A stretch of 64,000 nt of DNA from an uncultured Flavobacteriaceae bacterium (GTDB taxonomy: Bacteria; Bacteroidota; Bacteroidia; Flavobacteriales; Flavobacteriaceae), in assembly GCA_947501845.1 (NCBI GenBank), contig CANMXP010000012.1:62001-126000 (forward strand). Direction: 5' to 3'. Position 1 is the stretch's first letter. Each line of letters opens with the position of its first letter. Of this stretch, positions 37,637 through 46,743 are shown piece by piece. The notes below the pieces were generated by a model, which saw only the letters and a list, made by a program, of their open reading frames with translations, did not search any database and was not told the origin of the DNA. A program made the translations under genes and the position numbers.

Positions 37637-37694
37637 CAGCGTTAGTTTTTATAATCAAAATGATATATTTTTTATGGTTTTGATTATATTTTAA

Positions 37695-37718
37695 TATATC
37701 TGCTTAAACGTTTAAGCA
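37695..37718 (+). promoter_or_regulatory. kdgK promoter and operator O2
   Basis: The same 18-bp palindrome, TGCTTAAACGTTTAAGCA, at 37701-37718, overlaps TATATCTG at 37695-37702, a one-mismatch -7 element facing kdgK. The centres of O1 and O2 are about 88 bp apart, which would allow looping. It ends 35 bp before the kdgK ATG. Confidence 0.78.
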
Positions 37719-37753
37719 ATAAAATAATTAAACTAAAATAAGAATTTTAAACA

Positions 37754-38800
37754 ATGGGTAAAGTAGTAACATTTGGAGAAATCATGTTAAGATTAGCTCC
37801 TCAAGGGTTTTTAAGATTTTCACAAGCAAATAATTTTGATGTTATATATGGTGGAGGTGAATCAAACGTAGCAGTGTCATTAGCCAATTATGGTGTTTCA
37901 GTAGATTTCGTAACACGTATACCAAAAAATGATATTGGTGAATGTGCTATGATGGAGATGCGCAAAAGAGGTGTTGGTGTAGATAAGATTGTTTATGGTG
38001 GTGATCGCTTAGGAATTTACTTTTTAGAAACTGGAGCCGTTTCAAGAGGTAGTAAAGTTGTTTATGATAGAGCACATTCTGCAATGGCAGAAATTGAATC
38101 AGGAATGATTGATTGGGATGCTGTTTTTGAAGGAGTAGAATGGTTTCATTGGACAGGGATTACACCTGCTATTTCTCAAGGTTCGGCAGATGTTTGTTTG
38201 GAAGCTGTAAAAGCTGCAAGTGCAAAAGGTATTACTATTTCTACCGATTTAAATTACCGTGCAAAACTATGGAAATACTGTGATGATGCTCATAGAGAGG
38301 CGGTTATGACAGAATTAACGTCGTACTGTGATATTGTATTAGGAAACGAAGAAGATGCAGAAATGCACTTTGGTATTAAACCAGAAGGTATCACCGTTCA
38401 AACTCAAGGACATGATGTAAAAGCAGAAGCGTTCTTATCTGTTTGTAAACAAATGATGGAAAAATTCCCAAGAGCTAAAAAAGTAATTACAACTTTGAGA
38501 GGTTCTATTTCTGCATCTCACAATACATGGGCAGGTGTTTTATACGATGGTAAGAAAATGTATGAGACACGTCAATACCAAATTACAGATATCGTTGATA
38601 GAGTAGGTGGTGGTGATAGTTTTATGGGTGGATTAATTTACGGATTATTAAAATATCCTGAAAATGACCAGAATGCTTTAGATTTTGCTGTAGCAGCGTC
38701 ATGTTTAAAACACACGATAAAAGGAGATGCTAACTTGGTTACTGTTAGTGAAGTAGAAAAATTAATGGGTGGAGACGCTTCAGGTCGTGTAGCTAGATAA
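37754..38800 (+). CDS. kdgK: 2-keto-3-deoxygluconate kinase (PfkB family)
   Basis: Phosphorylates KDG to KDPG in the cytoplasm, the step before KDPG aldolase. The 348-aa protein starts KVVTFGEIMLRLAPQG and shows the PfkB N-terminal pattern GGGESNVAVSLANYG. The C-terminal catalytic signature is DRVGGGDSFMGGLIYGLL, which contains the catalytic Asp. It is followed after 82 bp by the aldolase gene, and preceded by the O2 operator, so the pair should be a LacI-controlled operon. The combination points to breakdown of uronic acids such as those from alginate or pectin; no lyase is in the window. Confidence 0.93.
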   Translation: MGKVVTFGEIMLRLAPQGFLRFSQANNFDVIYGGGESNVAVSLANYGVSVDFVTRIPKNDIGECAMMEMRKRGVGVDKIVYGGDRLGIYFLETGAVSRGSKVVYDRAHSAMAEIESGMIDWDAVFEGVEWFHWTGITPAISQGSADVCLEAVKAASAKGITISTDLNYRAKLWKYCDDAHREAVMTELTSYCDIVLGNEEDAEMHFGIKPEGITVQTQGHDVKAEAFLSVCKQMMEKFPRAKKVITTLRGSISASHNTWAGVLYDGKKMYETRQYQITDIVDRVGGGDSFMGGLIYGLLKYPENDQNALDFAVAASCLKHTIKGDANLVTVSEVEKLMGGDASGRVAR

Positions 38801-38882
38801 ATTATTAAATGTTTAGATGTTTAATCGTTGATTTGTGTAATCGATTCAACAGTTAAACAAATAAACGCATAAACATTAAAAG

Positions 38883-39551
38883 ATGGCACAATTTACAAGA
38901 ATAGAAGTTGCAGAAGTTATGAAAAACACAGGACTGGTGCCTTTGTTTTATAATAGCAATATAGAAGCAAGTAAAAAAGTATTAAAAGCTTGTTATGATG
39001 GTGGTGCTAGATTGCTAGAGTTTACAGCTCGTGGTGATTTTGCTCATGAGGTTTTTGGCGAATTAGTAAAGTATGCAATTAAAGAATTACCAGGCATGGT
39101 AATGGGGGTTGGATCTGTAACCGATGCAGCTGCTGCCTCTAGGTTTATGGGCTTAGGCGCTAACTTTATTGTAACACCAGTTTTAAGAGAGGATATCGCT
39201 ATTGCCTGTAACAGAAGAAAGGTTTTATGGTCTCCTGGTTGCGGTACTTTAACAGAAATAACCAGAGCTGAAGAATTAGGTTGTGAGATTGTTAAATTAT
39301 TCCCTGGGGATATTTACGGACCACAATTCGTAAAAGGTATTAAGGGGCCACAACCTTGGACAAACATTATGCCTACTGGCGGGGTGTCTCCAACAAAAGA
39401 AAACCTTGAAGCTTGGTTTAATGCAGGGGTTACTTGTGTTGGAATGGGGTCTAAATTAATGGCTAAAGACGCCAATGGTGAATTTGACTATGCTAAAATT
39501 GAAGAACAAGTAAGATTTTCTATTGAGTTAATCAAAGAAGTTAGAAGTTAA
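38883..39551 (+). CDS. eda: KDPG/KHG aldolase
   Basis: Cleaves KDPG to pyruvate and glyceraldehyde 3-phosphate. The 222-aa protein has the class I aldolase pattern: the catalytic Glu region (LLEFTARGD), GVGSVTDAAAASRFMGLGA, and the Schiff-base lysine in EIVKLFPGDIYGP. It is a single-domain (beta/alpha)8 barrel of the usual size. It lies directly downstream of kdgK and ends in a strong terminator. Confidence 0.93.
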   Translation: MAQFTRIEVAEVMKNTGLVPLFYNSNIEASKKVLKACYDGGARLLEFTARGDFAHEVFGELVKYAIKELPGMVMGVGSVTDAAAASRFMGLGANFIVTPVLREDIAIACNRRKVLWSPGCGTLTEITRAEELGCEIVKLFPGDIYGPQFVKGIKGPQPWTNIMPTGGVSPTKENLEAWFNAGVTCVGMGSKLMAKDANGEFDYAKIEEQVRFSIELIKEVRS

Positions 39552-39575
39552 TTTAAAGTATATTATACATACTTA

Positions 39576-39604
39576 AAAGCCTTCCTTAATTCAAGGAAGG
39601 CTTT
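39576..39604 (+). terminator. Rho-independent terminator of kdgK-eda
   Basis: AAAGCCTTCCTT and its exact inverse form a 12-bp stem with a 5-nt loop, followed by CTTTTTTT. Confidence 0.92.
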
Positions 39605-39730
39605 CTTTTTTTATGTGTGTAAATTTGTTACTTTTGGCATCAATTGAAAAATAACTAAAATGAAATGTGGCGTTTATAAATTTTAATTATAAATGTTTCA
39701 TACTAATAACTAAAAAATTAAAAATAAAAG

Positions 39731-40462
39731 ATGAAAACAGTAAAAATTTTAAGCATAGCAATGATTGCTTTACTTGTTGTTTCGTGCAACAACAAGAGTG
39801 GTGTTACAAATTTACCGCTAAAAACAGAAATAGATTCAGTGAGTTACGCAATAGGATTAAGTAATGGATACCAAGTAAGAACTGGTTTTCAGGAGGTAAA
39901 TATAGACCTTTTTGTTCAAGGGCTTAAAAATGGGGCTGATTCAACAAATGTTTTATTAGCGCAAGATAAAATTAATACGACTATTCAAGCTTATTTCCAA
40001 AAAAAGCAGCAGGAAGAAATGAAGAAAAAGCAAGAAGAAGCGCTTAAAAAAGCAGAGGAGCAATATGGTGAAAACAAAGCTGAGAGTGAAAAGTTTTTAG
40101 CAGATAATATATCAAAAGAAGGTGTAGAAACAACTGAAAGCGGTCTACAATACATTATTTTAAAAGAAGGTGATGGAGAGAAACCAACAGCAACGTCAAG
40201 AGTAAAGGTTCACTATCATGGGACTAGAATTGATGGAACTGTATTTGATAGTTCTGTAGACAAAGGGAGTCCTTTTACAACCCCTGTAAATAGAGTTATT
40301 AAAGGATGGATTGAAGGGCTTCAACTTATGAAAGTTGGTTCTAAATATAAATTTTTCATTCCACAAGATTTGGCATATGGGGCTTTTCCTCAACCAGGAG
40401 GTACTATTAAACCTTTTGATGCTTTAATTTTTGAAATAGAGTTATTGGAAATAGTTAAGTAA
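39731..40462 (+). CDS. FKBP-type peptidyl-prolyl isomerase lipoprotein
   Basis: A periplasmic lipoprotein of 243 aa. The signal is MKTVKILSIAMIALLVVSC with lipid Cys at 19. Residues ~30-130 form the helical dimerisation arm typical of FkpA/Mip proteins, ending in a Lys/Glu-rich coiled coil. The C-terminal ~110 residues are the FKBP domain (VKVHYHGTRIDGTVFDSS; VIKGWIEGLQLMKVGSKYKF; IPQDLAYG). It helps fold exported proteins. A TACTTTTG element at 39629 could be its -7. It ends in a strong hairpin. Confidence 0.93.
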   Translation: MKTVKILSIAMIALLVVSCNNKSGVTNLPLKTEIDSVSYAIGLSNGYQVRTGFQEVNIDLFVQGLKNGADSTNVLLAQDKINTTIQAYFQKKQQEEMKKKQEEALKKAEEQYGENKAESEKFLADNISKEGVETTESGLQYIILKEGDGEKPTATSRVKVHYHGTRIDGTVFDSSVDKGSPFTTPVNRVIKGWIEGLQLMKVGSKYKFFIPQDLAYGAFPQPGGTIKPFDALIFEIELLEIVK

Positions 40463-40490
40463 TTTATAACGACTTAATCTTAATATTTTA

Positions 40491-40524
40491 AAAAGAACAG
40501 GAGGCATATGTCTCCTGTTCTTTT
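40491..40524 (+). terminator. Rho-independent terminator after the FKBP gene
   Basis: AAAAGAACAGGAG and its inverse form a 13-bp stem with an 8-nt loop, running into TTTTGTTTT. Confidence 0.9.
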
Positions 40525-40564
40525 GTTTTATAAGTATTCATGGTGTGATAAGGTATAAACATTG

Positions 40565-40572
40565 TAAATTTG
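40565..40572 (+). promoter_or_regulatory. -7 element of era
   Basis: TAAATTTG matches TAnnTTTG exactly and lies 21 bp before the ATG at 40594. It includes the TTG at 40570, which therefore is part of the promoter, not the start codon. Confidence 0.6.
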
Positions 40573-40593
40573 CAGAGTAAAACTAAAGAACAT

Positions 40594-41475
40594 ATGGGGC
40601 ACAAAGCAGGTTTTGTAAATATTATTGGAAATCCCAACGTAGGTAAATCTACATTAATGAATGCTTTTGTTGGAGAGAAGTTGTCTATTATAACATCTAA
40701 GGCTCAAACTACTAGACATAGGATTTTAGGTATTGTGAATGGCGACGATTTTCAAGTATTATTTAGTGATACGCCAGGTATTATAAAACCAGCTTATGAG
40801 TTACAGGAATCTATGATGGGGTTTGTGAAATCTGCTTTTGAAGATGCCGATGTACTCATTTATATGGTAGAAATTGGTGAGCAAGCGTTAAAAGATGAAG
40901 CTTTTTTTAAAAAAATTACAAGCTCGAAAATTCCTGTACTATTGCTTTTAAACAAAATTGATACGTCAAATCAAGAACAATTAGAAACTCAAGTACAGCT
41001 TTGGGCAGAAAAAGTACCTAATGCCGAAATTACGCCTATTTCTGCATTAGAAGGGTTTCAAGTAAAAGAAGTTTTTAATAGAATTATAGAATTACTACCA
41101 GAATCTCCGCCATTTTATCCTAAAGATCAATTAACAGATAAGCCTGAACGTTTTTTTATAAATGAAAGCATAAGAGAAAAAATTCTGCTTCATTATAAAA
41201 AAGAGATTCCTTATGCCGTTGAAGTCGATACTGAAGAATTTTTAGAGGAAGAAAAAATTATTAGAATTCGTTCTGTTATTATGGTAGAACGTGACACTCA
41301 AAAAGGCATTATTATCGGACACAAAGGAAGTGCTTTAAAGCGAGTAGGAGTTGAGGCCAGAAAAGATTTAGAAACATTCTTTGGCAAGCAAATCCACCTA
41401 GAACTTTATGTTAAAGTGAACAAAAATTGGCGAAGTAATCAAAATCAGTTGAAACGTTTTGGTTACAATCAATAG
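40594..41475 (+). CDS. era: GTPase Era
   Basis: An essential GTPase that binds 16S rRNA and helps mature the 30S subunit. I use the ATG at 40594 (293 aa), placing the G1 motif GNPNVGKS near residue 11. G3 is DTPG and G4 is NKID. The C-terminal KH domain carries KGIIIGHKGSALKRVG. The length is normal for the family. der lies about 1 kb further along, with one small membrane-protein gene between. Confidence 0.96.
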   Translation: MGHKAGFVNIIGNPNVGKSTLMNAFVGEKLSIITSKAQTTRHRILGIVNGDDFQVLFSDTPGIIKPAYELQESMMGFVKSAFEDADVLIYMVEIGEQALKDEAFFKKITSSKIPVLLLLNKIDTSNQEQLETQVQLWAEKVPNAEITPISALEGFQVKEVFNRIIELLPESPPFYPKDQLTDKPERFFINESIREKILLHYKKEIPYAVEVDTEEFLEEEKIIRIRSVIMVERDTQKGIIIGHKGSALKRVGVEARKDLETFFGKQIHLELYVKVNKNWRSNQNQLKRFGYNQ

Positions 41476-41792
41476 CAAAAGCTAATACTTTCTTCTTAAT
41501 AGGGTAACCTTAATTTTAAATACCGTTGCGATATTTGGGCTGTTAATAGTAACCAGATATGATAACATTGTAGTAAACTATTTTTGGTAGTTTTCCTTAT
41601 GTCATTTTTAAGTAACTTAAATGACGATGGGAAAATTTCAGAATCTAGTGTTTAATACTACGTCAAATTTTCAATGTAAAGGAAACAATCGAAGTAACAG
41701 TACCGTTAGTTTCCATAAAAATATTCAATAATGTTTAGTTAGTTTAGTTTATTGAGTTTTAGTTAGTTGTTGAAGCACTTTAATTTTTAAGA
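41476..41792. other. Intergenic region without visible features
   Basis: It lies between the convergent era and the 168-aa gene. A weak stem (AAGCAC / GTGCTT) straddles the stop of the latter; otherwise I see nothing. Confidence 0.55.
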
Positions 41793-42299
41793 TTAGGGTG
41801 CTTTTTCTATTTCTAGAACACCATTCATAAAGTCATTTAATGCACGCATTTCATTTTCACTGGAAGCTTTTCCAATACTGCCTGCAAAGTATAAAGCTAT
41901 CCAGATAACGACCATTAAAATCATTAAGCTAACTTGTATCGCAAAACTTTGCTTTAAAGACCAATTGGTGTAAGCCCATATTCCAAAAGCTATGAATAAG
42001 GCAGCAATTATAAAATGAAAAAACATAAATAGGGTCCAAACTGTTGGGTTAGGGCCAAATAGCCCATGAACCAAACTTGAATTTTTGTCAATCTCATCAA
42101 TTTCCAGATGTAGTTGCGGTGACCAAAAATGCTGTTTTTCCTTAGGAAACTTAATAAAAACATGATTATCTAATCGTGTCACAATAAAATCAGATTGATT
42201 CGCTTTTAAAACTTCAAAATCTTTTAAGACAGATTGGTTGTTTGCATTAAGCTTAATTTTAAAACGTGGTCTTAAAACGATATCATTGGTTGTTGACAT
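41793..42299 (-). CDS. Membrane protein with two helices, 168 aa
   Basis: I recognise no named family. Residues 1-80 are a small soluble domain (FKIKLNANNQSVLKDFEVLK; NHVFIKFPKEKQHFWSPQLH). Two membrane helices follow near 88-110 and 118-142 (WTLFMFFHFIIAALFIAFGI; VSLMILMVVIWIALYFAGSI), and the last 25 residues are soluble. The SPQLHLEIDE motif suggests a conserved family. It lies between era and der, divergent from der. Confidence 0.7.
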   Translation of the reverse strand: MSTTNDIVLRPRFKIKLNANNQSVLKDFEVLKANQSDFIVTRLDNHVFIKFPKEKQHFWSPQLHLEIDEIDKNSSLVHGLFGPNPTVWTLFMFFHFIIAALFIAFGIWAYTNWSLKQSFAIQVSLMILMVVIWIALYFAGSIGKASSENEMRALNDFMNGVLEIEKAP

Positions 42300-42378
42300 A
42301 TTATAAGGATTTTAAGCACAGTAAATTACTGTTTTTTTCTATTAAACATATAATATTTTAATCTTTGTAAAAAATAAC

Positions 42379-42406
42379 TTGGAGTAGACTATATTTCCTA
42401 TTTTTG
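42379..42406 (+). promoter_or_regulatory. Promoter of der
   Basis: TTG at 42379, a 17-bp spacer, then TATTTTTG at 42399-42406, an exact TAnnTTTG element. It lies 144 bp upstream of the ATG, with a small repeat element in between. Confidence 0.6.
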
Positions 42407-42434
42407 CAAAATATTTCCAGTAAGGAGTTTAAAT

Positions 42435-42524
42435 ATCATATTGTCTAAAAAGTAGGTGCAATGTCACACTGAGCGCAGTCGAAGTGCTCAACTTGATAAA
42501 GTATTTTACAATGACTTTTCAGGC
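42435..42524. repeat. Small inverted-repeat element in the der leader
   Basis: It contains CACTGAGCGCAGTCGAAGTG, a palindrome-like core dispersed in this window, and ends ACTTTTCAGGCAGT, matching the ends of the element at 61722. It would be transcribed as part of the der 5' leader. Confidence 0.5.
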
Positions 42525-42550
42525 AGTTTGTTGTATATCATTTATAGATT

Positions 42551-43855
42551 ATGAGCAATATAGTAGCTATAGTAGGAAGACCAAATGTAGGGAAGTCAAC
42601 TTTTTTCAACCGTTTAATACAGCGAAGAGAGGCTATAGTTGATGCCGTAAGTGGTGTTACAAGAGACCGCCATTATGGTAAGAGTGATTGGAACGGAAAA
42701 GAATTTTCTCTTATTGATACAGGCGGATATGTGTTAGGTAGTGATGATGTTTTTGAGGCTGAAATAGATAAGCAGGTCGAATTAGCCATTGATGAAGCAG
42801 ATGCTATTATTTTTATGGTAGATGTTGAAAACGGTGTTACTGGAATGGATGAAGACGTTGCTGATTTACTTCGAAAAGTAAGTAAGCCTGTATTTTTGGT
42901 TGTTAATAAAGTAGATAATGCTAAACGTTCTGAAGATGCTGTTGAGTTCTATTCGTTAGGTTTAGGAGAATATTACAATATTGCAAGCATCAATGGTAGC
43001 GGCACAGGTGAATTATTGGATGCTTTAGTAGAAGCCTTACCAGAAAAGGAAGAAATAGAGGAAGAAGAGTTGCCGCGTTTTGCAGTAGTTGGTCGCCCCA
43101 ATGCGGGGAAATCATCATTTATTAATGCATTAATAGGTGAAGATCGATACATAGTAACCGATATTGCAGGCACAACAAGGGATGCTATTGATACGAAATA
43201 CAACCGCTTTGGTTTTGAGTTTAATTTAGTTGACACAGCAGGAATACGTAGAAAAGCTAAAGTAAAAGAAGACTTAGAGTTTTATTCGGTAATGCGTAGC
43301 GTTAGGGCGATTGAGCATGCAGATGTATGTCTTCTGGTTTTAGACGCCACGAGAGGCTTTGATGGTCAGGTTCAGAATATATTTTGGTTAGCAGAACGAA
43401 ACCGAAAAGGCATCGTTATTTTGGTTAACAAATGGGATTTAGTAGAGAAAGACCATAAATCAATGAAAGCATACGAAAAGGTGATTAAAAAACAAATTGA
43501 ACCTTTTACAGATGTCCCAATAATATTTATCTCGGCTTTATCGAAACAGCGTATTTTTAAAGCGATAGAAACAGCTGTTGAAGTTTATAAAAACCGTTCC
43601 AAAAAAATAAAAACGAGTCAGCTTAATGATGTTTTGCTTCCTATTATAGAGAGCTATCCACCACCTGCCTACAAGGGGAAATTTGTAAAGATTAAATACA
43701 TTATGCAATTGCCTACACCGCAACCACAATTTGCTTTTTTCTGTAATTTACCACAATACGTAAAAGATCCTTATAGGCGTTTCTTAGAAAATAAACTTCG
43801 TGAACACTTTGATTTTACTGGAGTTCCAGTGAGTGTTTATATGCGGAAGAAGTAG
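42551..43855 (+). CDS. der: GTPase Der (EngA)
   Basis: An essential ribosome-assembly GTPase with two tandem G domains. G domain 1 has GRPNVGKS (residue 8), DTGG and NKVD. G domain 2 has GRPNAGKS (near 180), DTAG and NKWD. The C-terminal KH-like domain follows (VYMRKK at the end). At 434 aa it has normal length. Confidence 0.97.
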   Translation: MSNIVAIVGRPNVGKSTFFNRLIQRREAIVDAVSGVTRDRHYGKSDWNGKEFSLIDTGGYVLGSDDVFEAEIDKQVELAIDEADAIIFMVDVENGVTGMDEDVADLLRKVSKPVFLVVNKVDNAKRSEDAVEFYSLGLGEYYNIASINGSGTGELLDALVEALPEKEEIEEEELPRFAVVGRPNAGKSSFINALIGEDRYIVTDIAGTTRDAIDTKYNRFGFEFNLVDTAGIRRKAKVKEDLEFYSVMRSVRAIEHADVCLLVLDATRGFDGQVQNIFWLAERNRKGIVILVNKWDLVEKDHKSMKAYEKVIKKQIEPFTDVPIIFISALSKQRIFKAIETAVEVYKNRSKKIKTSQLNDVLLPIIESYPPPAYKGKFVKIKYIMQLPTPQPQFAFFCNLPQYVKDPYRRFLENKLREHFDFTGVPVSVYMRKK

Positions 43856-44083
43856 TTTTAGCAATCATTATATAAACGTTGCATACGATTTTATCTTATT
43901 AAATTAGGTTACTTTTTTTGCATTAAGGACTGCTTGGGTAGACAGATATTTTATAACATTAGACAAATTGTTCAGGCACCAAGTTTTTCACATTTAATTA
44001 GCATAAAGCTAGTTTGTTTTTAATATACTTAGGCTTTTTAATTTGAATTAAAACCAGATAAATTAAATACTAATTGTATAATC

Positions 44084-46663
44084 ATGAAAAAAAGCCTTAT
44101 TGCCTTTCTTTTAGGACTAGTAGTATGCACTAGTTTATTCGCCCAAAAAATAATTGAAAATCCTGATTATGGTTATAGTACTGTCCCTGGAGAAATAACT
44201 AAAATGGAAATATTAGAAGATGCAACGATATTGCATTTTCACGTTAAATATAAACCAGGATATTGGATTTCTATTCCTAAAAAAACATTCATAAAAAGTG
44301 TTGGCTCTGAGGAAAAACTCTTTATTACAAAAACAGAAGGAATTCCTTTAAACAAGCCCTATTTTATGCCAGAGTCGGGTGAAACGAATTATAAGTTATA
44401 TTTCCCTAAATTAAACAAATCCATTAACGAAATTGATTTTGGAGAAGATAATGACGGAGGTACTTGGTATATCTATAATATCGTTATTAATGAAAAAGAA
44501 GGTGTCTTGACTTTACCAAAAAACCTTCGAGGGAATTGGATGTTAACAGGTGGTGGGAACCAGTGGCATTATGGTTTGTCTTCGAAAAAAGCTATTATAA
44601 ACAAAGAGATTTGGAATTATAAATCAATAAAAAAGAAAGGAAAAAAGTATACAGTTGTTTTAGAAAAAGGAAATGATGTTAAAGAAGTATATATAAAACT
44701 TCTTAAAAAAGGAAGAGCTGCTTTAGGTGAAGATCCAAAAAACTTACAAAATTATAGTTTAGAGAAAGTAAATAACCCCAATTATGAGTTAACCAATAAT
44801 ATTGAATATCAAGAGCCAATATTTAATTTTGATACTGCAAAATATTCTGGTGTCATTAAAGGTTTCTCTAGTCATGCTAAACAAAAAACAGGAACTTTAT
44901 ATGTTAATAATGTCTTTTCAGGAAGCCAAGAATCTTATTTAATTAAAGTTGCTGACGATGGAAGTTTTTCTATAAAAATTCCAATTACCCATCCGCAGTC
45001 CGTATTTGTACGAATGCCAAATGGAGCCTATACAATTTTTGTAGAACCAGGAAAAGAAACATTCCATTATATGGATGGTAAAAACTCATTTTTTATGGGA
45101 GATTGTGCCCAATTGAATGCAGATTTACAAGCTTTGGAATTTATTAGATATTTTAATCATAAAAAAATAAGAAATAGTATTGGAGTAACATCCCCAGAAG
45201 ATTATAAAAAAACATGTTTAGACGTAAGAAATAAAGAGTTAAAGGCGCTTGAAGAATACATTAATGGGCATTTTGTAAGTCGTAAAGCCTTCCAGATTAA
45301 AAAACTACAAATAGAGCTTTCAGCTTATCAAAATATGTTAGCTTATAACATGTTTAGAAGAAGTATAAAACAGCGAAATGAAAAGGCAAAATCTGAAGAA
45401 AAGAAAAAGCCTTTTAAAGATTTTGAGGTTAACGAAGACTATTATGATTTCCTTCCAAAAGATATTATAAATAATAAGTTAGCATTATTGTCTAATGACT
45501 ATTATTTTTTTGTAAACTATTTAATATACCTAGACATTTTTAAAGAGAATCAGTCTTCTAGAGCCACTTTGGTAGAAATTGCAAATTGGTTACAAAAAAA
45601 TAATAAAGAGCTTACACTTGAAGAATTGGAGATGGTTGAAATGAGCAAACAAATAAAAACTCCAGAAGTAATCAAGAAAGAAAAACTTTTTAGAAGTATT
45701 CATGGCAAAGTTGAACAAGCATTTTATAAAAGGAATCGAGAAAATACTAAGGCTTATAATGACTATTTAAAAGAAAATAATTTAAAGCCTAAGCATAGTT
45801 CTTTTATTTTGAACATAGCGGAATACTTAAAGGAAAAAGGTGAAGTATTGTCTGATGAAGAAATGAAGATGATTGAAGCTGTTAAGGTTATAAAAACTAC
45901 AGAAGAGTTTGAGAAAGAACGTCTTTTTAATGAAACTTATGGAAAAGTAATGGGACAGTTTTATAAGAAGTATAGCAATAGTATATCAGACGTGTATAAA
46001 GATTTAAGGAATTCAAAAATAGATAAAAAAATTAAGGTCTTTTTCGGTGAATCTGATGCGTTTTTATATGATGTTATAAAATTACAAAGAGCTAGTAAGA
46101 AGTTAGAAGATTATAACGTGTATACTGATGATGAGTTGGCACGGGTTCAGAGTGAATTAAAAGATCCATTTTTAACCAACTATCTAGCTGTAGCAAACGA
46201 ACGGACAAAGGTTAAAATAGAAGCAAATAAGACTAAAGATGGTTATACTGTAAATAAAGTCAATAAAACAGAAGGAGATGAATTATTTGATTCTATGGTA
46301 AAAAAGTTTAAAGGTAAAGTTGTGTACGTAGACTTTTGGGCAACATGGTGTGCCCCGTGTAAATCTGGCATTCGTAGAATTGCGCCACTTAAAGAAGAGA
46401 TGAAGGACGATGATGTTGTGTTTTTATACATAACAAACCAAACATCTCCAGAAGGAACATGGAAAAATGCCATTGCAAATATAAAAGGGGAACATTATAG
46501 AGTCTCTGCCGATGAATGGAATTACTTATCCGATAAATTTAAAATATCTGGAATCCCACATTATACTTTGGTAAATAAAAACGGAGAAATAGTAAAACCT
46601 AAAATGGGGCATAACCCTAATAAAAAGTTAAAAACAATTTTAAAAGCTGAAATGCAGAAATAG
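44084..46663 (+). CDS. Large exported protein with C-terminal TlpA-like thioredoxin domain
   Basis: An 859-aa protein with signal peptide SLIAFLLGLVVCTSLFAQ. Residues ~20-330 are beta-rich and unfamiliar. Residues ~345-720 are helical and highly charged, with two similar segments (KKEKLFRSIHGKVEQAFYK and EKERLFNETYGKVMGQFYK) that look like an internal duplication. The last ~125 residues are a thioredoxin domain with CAPC in DFWATWCAPCKSGIRR (near 755) and the cis-proline region ISGIPHYTLVNKNG. A periplasmic disulfide-reducing role is likely; the partner is unknown. A hairpin terminator follows. Confidence 0.83.
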   Translation: MKKSLIAFLLGLVVCTSLFAQKIIENPDYGYSTVPGEITKMEILEDATILHFHVKYKPGYWISIPKKTFIKSVGSEEKLFITKTEGIPLNKPYFMPESGETNYKLYFPKLNKSINEIDFGEDNDGGTWYIYNIVINEKEGVLTLPKNLRGNWMLTGGGNQWHYGLSSKKAIINKEIWNYKSIKKKGKKYTVVLEKGNDVKEVYIKLLKKGRAALGEDPKNLQNYSLEKVNNPNYELTNNIEYQEPIFNFDTAKYSGVIKGFSSHAKQKTGTLYVNNVFSGSQESYLIKVADDGSFSIKIPITHPQSVFVRMPNGAYTIFVEPGKETFHYMDGKNSFFMGDCAQLNADLQALEFIRYFNHKKIRNSIGVTSPEDYKKTCLDVRNKELKALEEYINGHFVSRKAFQIKKLQIELSAYQNMLAYNMFRRSIKQRNEKAKSEEKKKPFKDFEVNEDYYDFLPKDIINNKLALLSNDYYFFVNYLIYLDIFKENQSSRATLVEIANWLQKNNKELTLEELEMVEMSKQIKTPEVIKKEKLFRSIHGKVEQAFYKRNRENTKAYNDYLKENNLKPKHSSFILNIAEYLKEKGEVLSDEEMKMIEAVKVIKTTEEFEKERLFNETYGKVMGQFYKKYSNSISDVYKDLRNSKIDKKIKVFFGESDAFLYDVIKLQRASKKLEDYNVYTDDELARVQSELKDPFLTNYLAVANERTKVKIEANKTKDGYTVNKVNKTEGDELFDSMVKKFKGKVVYVDFWATWCAPCKSGIRRIAPLKEEMKDDDVVFLYITNQTSPEGTWKNAIANIKGEHYRVSADEWNYLSDKFKISGIPHYTLVNKNGEIVKPKMGHNPNKKLKTILKAEMQK

Positions 46664-46693
46664 CTTGGATTTATATTGTATGTATAAAAAAAA

Positions 46694-46717
46694 CCTCAAT
46701 TATAAAATAGATTGAGG
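46694..46717. terminator. Bidirectional terminator
   Basis: CCTCAAT and ATTGAGG form a 7-bp stem flanked by an A-run on the left and TTTTTTTT on the right. It lies between convergent genes. Confidence 0.85.
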
Positions 46718-46743
46718 CTTTTTTTTGATAATATCCAATAAAT

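Noticed and set aside
37599-37658. Extended N-terminus of the LacI-family protein
   Set aside because: This stretch contains the operator palindrome and the -7 element, so it should not be translated.
39667-39864. 65-aa plus-strand frame overlapping the FKBP gene
   Set aside because: Shadow frame of the FKBP lipoprotein start.
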